Shown: positions 7,194 through 15,067 of the stretch, piece by piece
How the letters are laid out: every line of letters begins with the position of its first letter
How positions within the stretch are numbered: position 1 is the first letter of the stretch
From: Myxococcales bacterium UBA1203
Lineage (GTDB): Bacteria > Myxococcota > Myxococcia > Myxococcales > UBA5297
Reading direction: 5' to 3'
DNA: 27,454 bases
Assembly: GCA_002309695.1 (NCBI GenBank)
Contig: DBXV01000025.1
Span: 9,718-37,171, forward strand
Program-made: the position numbers and the translations under genes
The notes under the pieces: generated by a model
What the model was told of the DNA's origin: nothing
The model's database searches: none
The model's input: only the letters and a program-made list of their open reading frames with translations

Positions 7194-8387
7194 TCATCCC
7201 CTTCCCCACCGGGATTTCATTCGTCCCAGCAATGCCGCTGCAAATGCCGCTGCTGCCGCCAGAAATCCAAAATCAGGGGTACCCGTATTCGCCGCATTTG
7301 GCGCGGCATCCGACGCAGCTACTGAACATCCGCCGTGCCTGACCTCATGTGATGTATTCCCACCTGAGGGCATCTGAGAACTGCTCTGCCCACCACTGCC
7401 GCCATCGCCGCTGCTTCCCGCGTCTGACTCGGCCGTTCCCCCATCTGCTTCTTCGCCCTCCTCAGACGCGCAGACGGCCAGAGCCGACCAGTCCAGCTCC
7501 GGCACAGCGGACGAGACGCACTGCGCCAAAGTGCATCCCAGCGATTCAAACGAGGCTGTTCCCGATGAAGGCAGCGTCACGGCCGCTCCCTGAATTCGCG
7601 ATTCCCGGCGAAGTTCTCCGTCAAACCAGGTCAGCCAGCGGGCGGCGGCATCGTCTGTGAGGGACGCCGCGGACAGTGCCGCCGGCGCCAGAAAGAGCGC
7701 ACTCGATGCGGGCAGCGCGGAAACAACTTTTCGGAATGCCAGGGCGCCGCTGCCCTCACCCGTGCAGACCTCCCCGGATGCAGCGCGCATGAGAAACCCC
7801 ACCTTCCGCTCGCCGGAAAATTGATTGGCGAGGGAGCGAATCTGGCCGGCGGACAGTCCATCCAGCGGAATGAGCAGCGAGGCGCCGCTCTCTTTGGTCC
7901 GGGACGCCAGCGCAGCCCAGAAATCGGCCTGCCACTGAGCCGCAGCCGCCATGTCCGGCAGCAGTTTCTGAGGCGGCCCTTCGAGCCAGAACCGAGCGGG
8001 GCTGTGGGAAGTCATCGTCTGGAAAGCGGCCAGGGCATTCCACACGCCGGCAGCCGCGGAAGAGGCGTCCGCATCGGCCGAAAGCCCCGAAACACTGTCG
8101 AGAGGCAGTGACAGAATGACCGCGCTGTCCGGGCAGGCGCTGGTGAACGTTTCCAGCGCGATGGGAAAACGCTCCGGTGAGAGCTCCCAGCGACCCACCG
8201 CGGGACAGGCATTGAGCAGGCAGGACAGGCCGTCAGAAAGGCTCGTCACGTCCGGTCCAATGGAAGGTCCCAGCTTTCCCTGAGCCGCGTCGGCGGCGGG
8301 CATAGGCAGGACAGCCGCGGCGGCGAGGCAGCAGGCCGTCAGGGGCAGAGCCATCGGCACAGAACAGAAACGGAAGTGCTTTTTCAT
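7194..8387 (-). CDS. Secreted protein with MYXO-CTERM-like C-terminal sorting tail
   Basis: This 397-residue protein starts MKKHFRFCSVPMALPLTACC with a classical signal peptide ending near PAADAAQ (about residue 36). AGGAG lies about 8 nt before the ATG. The body (about residues 37-305) is Ala/Ser/Leu-rich and matches no family I recognise; its spacing of hydrophobic strands and helices could fit an alpha/beta barrel, but that is a guess. A Gly/Ser/Asp-rich spacer follows, then Gly-Gly-Cys354, a linker, a hydrophobic helix (FGFLAAAAAFAAALLG) and a basic end (RMKSRWGRG). This Gly-Cys, helix, Arg cluster order matches MYXO-CTERM anchors processed for surface display in Myxococcota. A longer reading from 8615 is rejected because its extra 76 residues precede the signal peptide. 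Confidence 0.75.
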   Translation of the reverse strand: MKKHFRFCSVPMALPLTACCLAAAAVLPMPAADAAQGKLGPSIGPDVTSLSDGLSCLLNACPAVGRWELSPERFPIALETFTSACPDSAVILSLPLDSVSGLSADADASSAAAGVWNALAAFQTMTSHSPARFWLEGPPQKLLPDMAAAAQWQADFWAALASRTKESGASLLIPLDGLSAGQIRSLANQFSGERKVGFLMRAASGEVCTGEGSGALAFRKVVSALPASSALFLAPAALSAASLTDDAAARWLTWFDGELRRESRIQGAAVTLPSSGTASFESLGCTLAQCVSSAVPELDWSALAVCASEEGEEADGGTAESDAGSSGDGGSGGQSSSQMPSGGNTSHEVRHGGCSVAASDAAPNAANTGTPDFGFLAAAAAFAAALLGRMKSRWGRG

Positions 8388-8421
8388 GGTGGTCACTCCT
8401 TGCTGCAAAGCGAACTTCGGC

Positions 8422-8447
8422 CGTCGGGACGCATCTGATGCCCGACG
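8422..8447. promoter_or_regulatory. Dyad element in the tetR / MYXO-CTERM-like divergent region
   Basis: CGTCGG (8422-8427) and GCAT (8431-8434) pair with ATGC (8438-8441) and CCGACG (8442-8447), with a 3-nt bulge and a 3-nt centre. It lies 35 nt upstream of the minus-strand gene start at 8387, a plausible place for a TetR-type operator or a leader hairpin. Confidence 0.35.
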
Positions 8448-8578
8448 GGCGCCGCGATATTTGGACATCATTCCAAAAATCCTCTTCCAACCTTCCCGGA
8501 GCGAAGGCAAACGGCGCGGCGGCCAAAGGGGGCCTGAACGCGAAAATCGAGGCGCCTCCTGCCGCTTTCCTGATTTTT

Positions 8579-8599
8579 CGGACATTCGCCGGACATTCG
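8579..8599. repeat. Tandem CGGACATTCG repeat upstream of tetR
   Basis: CGGACATTCG occurs at 8579-8588 and again at 8590-8599, an 11-bp period, followed by a partial third copy (CGGAC at 8601-8605). It lies about 60 bp upstream of the TetR-family gene and is a candidate regulator-binding site. Confidence 0.4.
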
Positions 8600-8657
8600 G
8601 CGGACTGTCAGCCATCCGTTCCGGAGAACTGACTGAACTGATTCAGAGGGAAATTTC

Positions 8658-9371
8658 ATGCCGCGACCATCCAGCAACTGCGACGCGCGCCTGCTTGAGG
8701 CGGGCGGAGAAATCCTCAGGGAAAAGGGACTGCCCGGACTCAGCGTCCGCCAGGTCTGTCAGCGGGCCGGCGTCAATCTGGGCATGTTCACCTATCACTT
8801 TCAGACCAAGGAAAATTTCCTGCGCCAGCTTCTGGAAAAGACCTGCGACGCCTTCTTCCGGGGGCTCCTCGACTTTCACTATGACAACGACGAGCCGCTG
8901 GACCGCCTCATCTCCGCGCTCGACAACGCCATCGTCCGCATCGACGCCGAGTCCTGTCTGGCGGCGACCCTGTTTCAGGAATGCGTCAAGGGAACGCCCT
9001 GTGTTCTGGAACTGGCCGAAGCGCATCTGCCCCGGCACCTGAAACTTCTCGTCGAGCTGATTCGCGACTGCCAGGCATCGGGAAAGCTGAGAAACGACAT
9101 CCCAGCGGAACAGGTTCTCTGCGCGCTGGTCAACGTGATCCTGCTTCCCATGGTCCAGCCCGCGGGAATCTTCAGGCGCATTGATCCCAAAGGAGATTTT
9201 CTGGGCAGCAGCGGCAGCGCTTCGGCAGCGCCGGCGGCCGCGGCCCGAGAGCGCATGGATCTGGTGTTCAACGGCCTCAGACCCAGAAATGAAAGCTCCG
9301 GCCCTCTCCCCGCCATCCGGCGCATCGCCAGCCGAATCCGGCGTTTTTCAGAGGACGGCGAAGGTCAGTGA
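8658..9371 (+). CDS. TetR/AcrR-family transcriptional regulator
   Basis: This 237-residue protein begins MPRPSSNCDARLLEAGGEIL. Residues 8-55 form the TetR DNA-binding domain, with the helix-turn-helix GLSVRQVCQRAGVNLGMFTYHFQTKENFL, including the usual YHF-x-x-KE signature at its end. The C-terminal ligand and dimer domain is all-helical with a Cys-containing stretch (SCLAATLFQECVKGTPCVLEL); its ligand cannot be told from sequence. AGAGGG precedes the ATG. It is divergent from the MYXO-CTERM-like gene across 270 bp containing a dyad and a tandem repeat, so that gene and tetR itself are candidate targets. No efflux pump or fatty acid gene is adjacent. Confidence 0.93.
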   Translation: MPRPSSNCDARLLEAGGEILREKGLPGLSVRQVCQRAGVNLGMFTYHFQTKENFLRQLLEKTCDAFFRGLLDFHYDNDEPLDRLISALDNAIVRIDAESCLAATLFQECVKGTPCVLELAEAHLPRHLKLLVELIRDCQASGKLRNDIPAEQVLCALVNVILLPMVQPAGIFRRIDPKGDFLGSSGSASAAPAAAARERMDLVFNGLRPRNESSGPLPAIRRIASRIRRFSEDGEGQ

Positions 9372-9491
9372 GGGGGGCTTTTTCCCAAAAGAAAATGGGG
9401 TTTCTTCGGCCTGCGCGTTGCGCCTAAAGGCCCTCCCCCTTTCGGCCGCCTTTTTCCGCCCCGGCCAGGAACATCACGGGAAGCAGAAGAC

Positions 9492-10226
9492 ATGCGCATC
9501 GCCATCATCAGCGACATCCATTCGAACATCGAAGCCCTGACAGAGGTGAAAAAGGAAATTGGACGTCTGTCCATCGACCGGGTCATCTGTCTGGGAGATG
9601 TCATCGGCTACGGCGCCAGTCCGGAGCCCTGCTGCAGCATCATTCGCGAGCTGGCCGAAATCTCTCTTCTGGGCAACCACGACGCCGCCGTCTCCGGACG
9701 CATGGATTACGGCGCCTACTACGAGGCTGCGCGGCAGGTTCTCGACTGGACTACACGCCAGCTTTCCCCGAACAACCTGGCCTGGCTCCGCAGCCTTCCC
9801 TATTCCTACCGCTTCGGCGACCTCTGCTTCTCCCACGGCGCGCCGCTGAGGCCCGAGGCTTACGAATACATCTTTGCCGTCGAGCAGCTTGAGGAGCTCA
9901 CGCCGTATTACCGGGAGCTGGCGGACGTGACGTTCATCGGCCACTCGCACATGAGCAAAATCTTCGCGCTCTCAGACAGCGAGGAATACTTCGAGGTGCG
10001 GGAGCAGTCCGTGACCATCCAGCGGGGACTGAAATACGTGATCTCTGTCGGCAGCGTGGGACAGCCCCGGGACTACGACAGCCGCGCCTGCTTCGTCGTT
10101 TACGACACGGTCCGGCGGACGGCCGAATTTCACCGGGTCGAATACGACATCGAGACTTCGGCGCAGCGCATCTTCGACGCCGGTCTGGCCCTCAACTTCG
10201 GCAAGCGCCTGTTCCTCGGCATCTGA
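9492..10226 (+). CDS. Metallophosphoesterase (calcineurin-like, YfcE/MJ0936-type)
   Basis: This 244-residue protein begins MRIAIISDIHSN and carries all motifs of a two-metal calcineurin-like phosphoesterase: D-x-H at Asp8/His10, GDVIGYG at Asp36, GNHD at Asn62/His63, a histidine in FSHGAP (His115) and the closing G-H-x-H at His151/His153. The overall length and GYGASPEPC stretch match the compact metallophosphatase group, whose members hydrolyse phosphodiester or phosphomonoester substrates in the cytoplasm. The physiological substrate is unknown. It follows tetR by 120 bp and could be co-transcribed. A weak hairpin at about 9408-9432 in the gap and a pyrimidine-rich leader are visible, but no strong terminator. 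Confidence 0.9.
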   Translation: MRIAIISDIHSNIEALTEVKKEIGRLSIDRVICLGDVIGYGASPEPCCSIIRELAEISLLGNHDAAVSGRMDYGAYYEAARQVLDWTTRQLSPNNLAWLRSLPYSYRFGDLCFSHGAPLRPEAYEYIFAVEQLEELTPYYRELADVTFIGHSHMSKIFALSDSEEYFEVREQSVTIQRGLKYVISVGSVGQPRDYDSRACFVVYDTVRRTAEFHRVEYDIETSAQRIFDAGLALNFGKRLFLGI

Positions 10227-10430
10227 CAGACAGCGGTCGGTGCAGAAGGCTGTGACGCGGCGCCTTTCCCAAGCGGGCTGCACCTGCTGCGCAGAGTCCT
10301 CGGGCGGCGGCCGGAAGACTGCGGGGATGTCCTCCGCGGCCGTTCGGGTCAGAGGGAATTTTCCGCCGCAGACCGCACCATCTTCGTCTCTGCCCCCTTT
10401 CCTTCCGCATGCCTCCCTCCCGGAGTTTCC

Positions 10431-11318
10431 ATGAATCTCTCCCGAACATTCAGGGCCGCACTGGCGGCAGCCGCGCTTGTGACAGCGGCCTCCTGTACCT
10501 CGCAGGACGATGATGTTGTCCCCGCCGAATACACGCAGGCAGAGCAGCTCTGGAAAAAGCTGCTGCATAAGAACGGGACCGAAGAGGCCGCCGCCATGGA
10601 CCCTGCCGCTGCCGATGTCCGCGTTCTGCTCAATCACTGCCGGAAGACCGACAGGCGCGGCGGCGTGCAGCAGGATGACCTGTGCGGCGAATTTTACGCG
10701 CGCATCGACGCGGCCAAGAAGCGGGCCCAGCAATCGCTGATGAAGCCCGCCGCGCAGAAGTTCCGTCCGGCCGATGCACTCGCCGCTGCCAGCCGGGGAA
10801 GTTCGGCAGATGCGCCGGCCGCCGACAGCGCGCCGCAGCCCGCCCCTGTCCAGCAGCCGGTTCCCGCCCCGGACGCGCCGAAACCGCCTGAGGCGAAGAA
10901 GGCCGATGAGGCGCCTCAGACCATCCTTCCGAAGCCGGGAATGAAGGCCGGTGAATTCAAGGCCCGGTTCGGCGCCTGCTTCACCCAGTTCAGCGAGCTG
11001 ACCGTCACGGGCGTGGGCACCGGGCAGGCCATGATCCTCAACGACGACGAAGACTGCCGCGCCGTCTTTCCCGGCTTTGAAAATCAGGCCGTTCTCATCG
11101 CGGGCGGCGCCGTCGAATCGATCAGAAGCCTAGATGAGCTGAACCCGACCCAGAAAACGCTCTACGGCAACAGGGAGATCACTCAGGCCCAGAAGGACTG
11201 CCTTGAGAAAAGCCAGGAAAGGGAGAAGCAGGGTCTTTCCAAGCTGCCGTGCCTGCCCGGGGACGACCCCTATGGGCCGGCTGCTGACGACAATTCCGTC
11301 GCCATTGAAAGCCTCTGA
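10431..11318 (+). CDS. Hypothetical lipoprotein
   Basis: This 295-residue protein begins MNLSRTFRAALAAAALV and has a signal peptide with a lipobox ending in Ala-Ala-Ser-Cys22, so it is probably a lipidated envelope protein. GGAG lies about 5 nt before the ATG. Residues 30-105 form a Cys-containing helical region, residues 110-165 are a Pro/Ala-rich spacer (PAPVQQPVPAPDAPKPP), and residues 175-285 form a second domain with several cysteines (FGACFTQF, DEDCRAVF, KDCLEKS, KLPCLPGD) that could make disulfides. I recognise no family. It sits upstream of psd on the same strand, which might hint at an envelope role, but this is weak. The pyrimidine-rich leader precedes it. Confidence 0.75.
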   Translation: MNLSRTFRAALAAAALVTAASCTSQDDDVVPAEYTQAEQLWKKLLHKNGTEEAAAMDPAAADVRVLLNHCRKTDRRGGVQQDDLCGEFYARIDAAKKRAQQSLMKPAAQKFRPADALAAASRGSSADAPAADSAPQPAPVQQPVPAPDAPKPPEAKKADEAPQTILPKPGMKAGEFKARFGACFTQFSELTVTGVGTGQAMILNDDEDCRAVFPGFENQAVLIAGGAVESIRSLDELNPTQKTLYGNREITQAQKDCLEKSQEREKQGLSKLPCLPGDDPYGPAADDNSVAIESL

Positions 11319-11405
11319 ACCAGCGCCGCGCATCTGAACCGGCGCCTCAATCTGACGGCCGCGCGCCGCAGAAATTCATCCGCAAGTCATTTTTTCGGAG
11401 CACCC

Positions 11406-12272
11406 ATGAAAGATTCCGCCATCAAGAAGCTCCTGACGCTGATGCCCAAATCCGTCATGAGCCAGGCCGTCGGCGCGGCCACGCACCTCGAGGTCTCTCC
11501 CGCCATTCACCGCAGGGCCGCGTCCCTCTTCGCCAAAGCGATGCACATCGACATCGACGACTACGCGCTGCGCCCCGAGGACTGCACCACCTTCGCGGAA
11601 TACTTCGCCCGGCCGCTGAAAGACGGTGCGCGCCCCATTGCCGACGGCAGCGACGTGGTGGTCTCGCCCGTGGACGCCAAAGTTTCGTCCTTCGGCGACA
11701 TCCGCGCCCGCCGCCTCATTCAGGCCAAGGGCAGAGACTATTCGATTGCCGCCCTGCTGGATGACCCGGAAATGGCGCTGCGCTTCGTCAACGGCATCTA
11801 CATCACCCTTTACCTCTCGCCCCGCGACTACCACCGCATCCACGCCCCTCTGGCCGGGCAGATCACCTCGGCGGCCGTGATTCCCGGCGAGCTCTTTCCC
11901 GTGAACACGCCGTCGGTGAACGCAGTCTCCAACCTGTTCTGCGTCAACGAGCGGCTCATCACCTATCTCGACACCAGCGCGGGCAAGGTGGCCGTCATCA
12001 AGGTGGGCGCGACGTGCGTCGGCTCCGTCCGGGCCAGCTACTGCGACCTGATGACCCGGGAATCGCGGGAGCTTCGTGAAAAGGACTTCACGCCGCCCAT
12101 TCCCGTCGAAAAAGGTGCGGAACTCGGCCGCTTTGAAATGGGCTCCACGGTCATCCTGCTCTTTGAGCAGGGACGGGTCCGCTTCGGCGACGACATCGAA
12201 GAGGGCCTCAAGGTCCGCATGGGGCAGGCCATCGGTCAGGTTCTGCCCGCGCCCGACAGCGGCAACGCCTGA
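11406..12272 (+). CDS. psd: Phosphatidylserine decarboxylase proenzyme
   Basis: This 288-residue enzyme makes phosphatidylethanolamine from phosphatidylserine at the inner membrane. The self-processing serine is in MGST (Gly246-Ser247); cleavage there yields the large beta and small alpha chains, with Ser247 becoming the pyruvoyl cofactor. The Asp-His-Ser triad is complete: Asp90 in SPVDAKV, His146 in YHRIHAP and Ser247. The LGST motif of many relatives reads MGST here, which should be tolerated because Gly-Ser is retained. A GGAG lies a few nt before the ATG. No phosphatidylserine synthase gene is in the window. A terminator follows. Confidence 0.96.
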   Translation: MKDSAIKKLLTLMPKSVMSQAVGAATHLEVSPAIHRRAASLFAKAMHIDIDDYALRPEDCTTFAEYFARPLKDGARPIADGSDVVVSPVDAKVSSFGDIRARRLIQAKGRDYSIAALLDDPEMALRFVNGIYITLYLSPRDYHRIHAPLAGQITSAAVIPGELFPVNTPSVNAVSNLFCVNERLITYLDTSAGKVAVIKVGATCVGSVRASYCDLMTRESRELREKDFTPPIPVEKGAELGRFEMGSTVILLFEQGRVRFGDDIEEGLKVRMGQAIGQVLPAPDSGNA

Positions 12273-12316
12273 CAGCCGCTGAAAAACGCTCTTCTCCAAG
12301 ATTCATTTCCACCAAC

Positions 12317-12356
12317 GCCGCCGCCGGTTGCGCATCCGACGGCGGCCGCTTTTTTC
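12317..12356 (+). terminator. Rho-independent terminator after psd
   Basis: GCCGCCGCCGG (12317-12327) pairs with CCGACGGCGGC (12336-12346) with one mismatch and an 8-nt loop, followed by CGC and six T. It separates psd from hisS. Confidence 0.8.
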
Positions 12357-12440
12357 AGGCGGCTCTCTCCCGCGCATCCCGTTTTCCGATGGAGGAAGCG
12401 CCTCTCCACTCAAGCGCCCCGGCGGCGCACCGAGATTTTC

Positions 12441-13730
12441 ATGGCTGAAAAACACATCACCGCAGTCAAGGGCATGAACGACCTGCTGCCGGAAGCCACC
12501 GCCCTGTGGCGCCCCATCGAGGACAAAGCCAAAAGGACGCTGAGTGCCTTCGGCTTCGGCGAGGTCCGCACGCCCATTCTCGAAAAAACCAGCCTGTTCG
12601 TCCGCGGCGTGGGCGAGGGCACCGACATCGTGAACAAGGAGATGTACACGTTTGAAGACGGTGCCACAGAGGGGAAGGCCGGAACGCTCGTTTCCCTGAG
12701 GCCCGAAGGCACTGCCCCCGCCGTCCGCGCCGCCATCGAGCACAGTCAGCTGACGCAGGGCGCTCTCGTGCGCTGGTTCTATCTGGGGCCCATGTTCCGC
12801 AGAGAGCGCCAGCAGAAGGGGCGCTATCGCCAGTTTTTCCAGGTCGGCGCTGAAATTTACGGCGCCGCCGCGCCCCAGGCCGATGCGGAGCTCATCGATG
12901 CCGCCTACAGCTTTCTCCGGCAGCTGGACCTGGGTGAGCTGACGCTGGAAATCAATTCTCTGGGAGATGCCCAGTGCCGGCCGAAATACGTCGAAGCGCT
13001 CATCGCCTCGCTCAAGAGCCGCGCCGCCGACCTCTGTCCCGAATGCCAGCGCCGCCTGGAGACCAACCCGCTCCGCGTCCTCGACTGCAAAAGCGAGGCT
13101 TGCCAGCGGGTGACTGCCGACACGCCCACCATCGACGGCTTCCTCTGCGGCGGCTGTCAGGAGCACTTCCGGCGCGTCCTCGAACTGCTGGACGGCCTGG
13201 GCATCCCCTACACGGTCAATCCGCGCATCGTCCGGGGGCTCGACTACTACACGCGGACCGTCTTCGAGTTCGTGTCGCGCGAAACCGGTGAGGGCGGTCT
13301 GGGAAGCCAGAGCACTGTCTGCGCGGGCGGCCGCTACGACACGCTCATCGGCGATCTGGGCGGACCGGCCACGCCGGCTGTGGGCTTTGCCGCCGGTCTG
13401 GACAGGCTGGCTCTGCTCTGCGCCCGCAATGCGCCCGCTTCTTCCGGACCGGACCTCGCCATCGTACCTCTGGGCGACGCGGCGGTGATGAAGGCGCTGC
13501 AGCTGGCCTCGTCTCTGCGCCGCGAAGGGCTGTGGGTGGACATGGATTTGAGGGGCAGCGGGCTCAAATCGCAGATGCGCCGGGCCGACAAGGCGGGCGC
13601 CAGATGCGTTCTGGTGCTGGGTGACAGCGAGCTGGAGCAGGGCACCGTCAGCCTCAAGCGCATGGCGACCGGCGAGTGCGTCCAAACGGCACTTGAGCCC
13701 GATGCCATCCGCCAGGCGCTCCAGAGCTGA
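12441..13730 (+). CDS. hisS: Histidyl-tRNA synthetase
   Basis: This 429-residue class II synthetase begins MAEKHITAVKGMNDLLPEAT and charges tRNA-His. Motif 2 is clear (RPEGTAPAVRA at about residues 87-97, then FYLGPMFRRERQQKGRYRQF). The histidine-specific segment RGLDYYTRTVFEF and motif 3 (GGRYDTLIGDLGGPATPAVGFAAGLDRL) follow, and an anticodon-binding domain ends the protein. A Cys-rich stretch (CPECQ...CKSEACQ...CGGCQ) in the middle resembles the zinc-like insertion seen in some HisRS. Length is normal for the family. The gene follows the psd terminator, so it likely has its own promoter, and proB begins 130 bp downstream. Confidence 0.97.
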   Translation: MAEKHITAVKGMNDLLPEATALWRPIEDKAKRTLSAFGFGEVRTPILEKTSLFVRGVGEGTDIVNKEMYTFEDGATEGKAGTLVSLRPEGTAPAVRAAIEHSQLTQGALVRWFYLGPMFRRERQQKGRYRQFFQVGAEIYGAAAPQADAELIDAAYSFLRQLDLGELTLEINSLGDAQCRPKYVEALIASLKSRAADLCPECQRRLETNPLRVLDCKSEACQRVTADTPTIDGFLCGGCQEHFRRVLELLDGLGIPYTVNPRIVRGLDYYTRTVFEFVSRETGEGGLGSQSTVCAGGRYDTLIGDLGGPATPAVGFAAGLDRLALLCARNAPASSGPDLAIVPLGDAAVMKALQLASSLRREGLWVDMDLRGSGLKSQMRRADKAGARCVLVLGDSELEQGTVSLKRMATGECVQTALEPDAIRQALQS

Positions 13731-13738
13731 TTCCTTCC

Positions 13739-13754
13739 GCTCAGCTGTCTGAGC
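13739..13754 (+). terminator. Weak hairpin after hisS
   Basis: GCTCAG (13739-13744) pairs with CTGAGC (13749-13754) around a 4-nt loop, followed by a C/T-rich run. It lies 9 nt after the hisS stop. The stem is short and lacks a true T tract, so it is at most a weak terminator or pause site. Confidence 0.3.
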
Positions 13755-13861
13755 ACTTCTTCTTCTGCCGTTCTGAAAATCAGTTCGGCGGCTTTCATTT
13801 TCTGATTCCCGGGCCCGGCCAGTTGCCTCCTGCCGACGCCCGCCTTTCCCCGAAGCGAAAC

Positions 13862-15016
13862 ATGCCAACACGGGATTTTTCCAAGGCGCGCCGCATCGTC
13901 ATCAAACTCGGCACCGGCGTGCTGACTGAGCGCGGCCACTTCGACGCCATCCACTTTGCGCGGCTCACCGCGGACCTCGCGGACATCGCCAAAAATCACG
14001 AGCTGACTCTGGTCAGTTCGGGAGCCGTTGCCCTGGGCGTGGAGCGGCTCGGCCTCTCGAAGCGTCCGAAGACGGTTTCCTCGAAGCAGGCAGCCGCGGC
14101 CATTGGCCAGGGCCTGCTGATGAACCGCTACGAAAACGCTTTCGGTGCCGCCGGCTTCTGCGTGGCTCAGGTGCTTCTGACGCACGGCGATTTCTCCAGC
14201 CGCACCCGCTACCTCAACGCCCGCCGGGCCTTTGAGTGCCTCTTCGCCCACGGCGCAATTCCTGTGGTCAACGAGAACGACACGGTCTCGGTCGATGAAA
14301 TCAAGCTGGGCGACAACGACAATCTGGCCGGGCTGGTGGCGGGACTCATCAGCGCCGACCTGCTCATCATCGCCTCCGATGTGGACGGGCTTTACAGCGC
14401 CGACCCCCGCGTGGACCCAAAAGCGGAGCGCATCTCTTTCGTGGAAGCGGTGACGCCCGAGATTGAAAGTCTCGCGGGAGGCTCGCGTTCAGGCGTCGGC
14501 ACGGGCGGCATGGCCACCAAGGTCCACGCGGCGCGCTGCGCGGCCGAGGCGGGCGTGCCCACGGTCATCGTCAACGGCAAAGCGCCGGGCATTCTGCCGA
14601 GGGTGCTTTCAGGCGAGGACGTGGGGACGCTCTTCGGCGCCTGCCTCGCACCTCTCTCCGCCCGCAAGCGCTGGCTGGCGCACGCGCTCCGTCCCAAAGG
14701 CGTCCTCAGGGTCGATGACGGCGCACGGAACGCCGTCCTGACGCTGAAAAGGAGCCTTCTGCCCTCCGGCATCCGCGCCGTGGAGGGCGACTTCGGGCAC
14801 GGCGATCCCGTCGATGTGGCAGATCTCTCCGGGCAGGTCTTTGCCCGGGGCCTCTGCACTCACGATTCGGAGACGCTGCGCCGCATCGCCGGCAGGCACA
14901 GCGATGAAATCGAGGCGATTCTGGGCCAGGGCTTCGAGGAGGAAGCGATTCACCGCGACGATCTGGTGGACATTTCTCACGAACCGACGCCCACCCCCCG
15001 GCCGCCGGCCGCCTAG
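13862..15016 (+). CDS. proB: Glutamate 5-kinase
   Basis: This 384-residue enzyme phosphorylates glutamate in the first step of proline synthesis. The amino-acid kinase fold starts RRIVIKLGTGVLTERG, followed by LVSSGAVALGVERLG, VNENDTVSVDEIKLGDNDNL, the nucleotide segment SDVDGLYSADPR and GTGGMATKVHAA. A C-terminal PUA domain (about residues 290-375) is present, as in longer ProB proteins. The ATG at 13862 is chosen over a TTG at 13823, which would add 13 residues before the conserved start; neither has a strong Shine-Dalgarno. The final residues are Pro-rich. proA follows after 51 bp, forming a proBA operon in the usual order. Confidence 0.96.
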   Translation: MPTRDFSKARRIVIKLGTGVLTERGHFDAIHFARLTADLADIAKNHELTLVSSGAVALGVERLGLSKRPKTVSSKQAAAAIGQGLLMNRYENAFGAAGFCVAQVLLTHGDFSSRTRYLNARRAFECLFAHGAIPVVNENDTVSVDEIKLGDNDNLAGLVAGLISADLLIIASDVDGLYSADPRVDPKAERISFVEAVTPEIESLAGGSRSGVGTGGMATKVHAARCAAEAGVPTVIVNGKAPGILPRVLSGEDVGTLFGACLAPLSARKRWLAHALRPKGVLRVDDGARNAVLTLKRSLLPSGIRAVEGDFGHGDPVDVADLSGQVFARGLCTHDSETLRRIAGRHSDEIEAILGQGFEEEAIHRDDLVDISHEPTPTPRPPAA

Positions 15017-15067
15017 CCGGCCGCGAAAATCCGCCGACGCAGTTTTTTCACAAGGACAACGACCGAA

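Noticed and set aside
9408..9432. Hairpin GGCCT...AGGCC between tetR and the phosphoesterase gene as a terminator
   Set aside because: The stem is short with a bulge and there is no T run after it.
12303..13871. Minus-strand open frame (522 codons) opposite hisS
   Set aside because: hisS has all class II motifs on the plus strand; the antisense frame has shadow-type composition.
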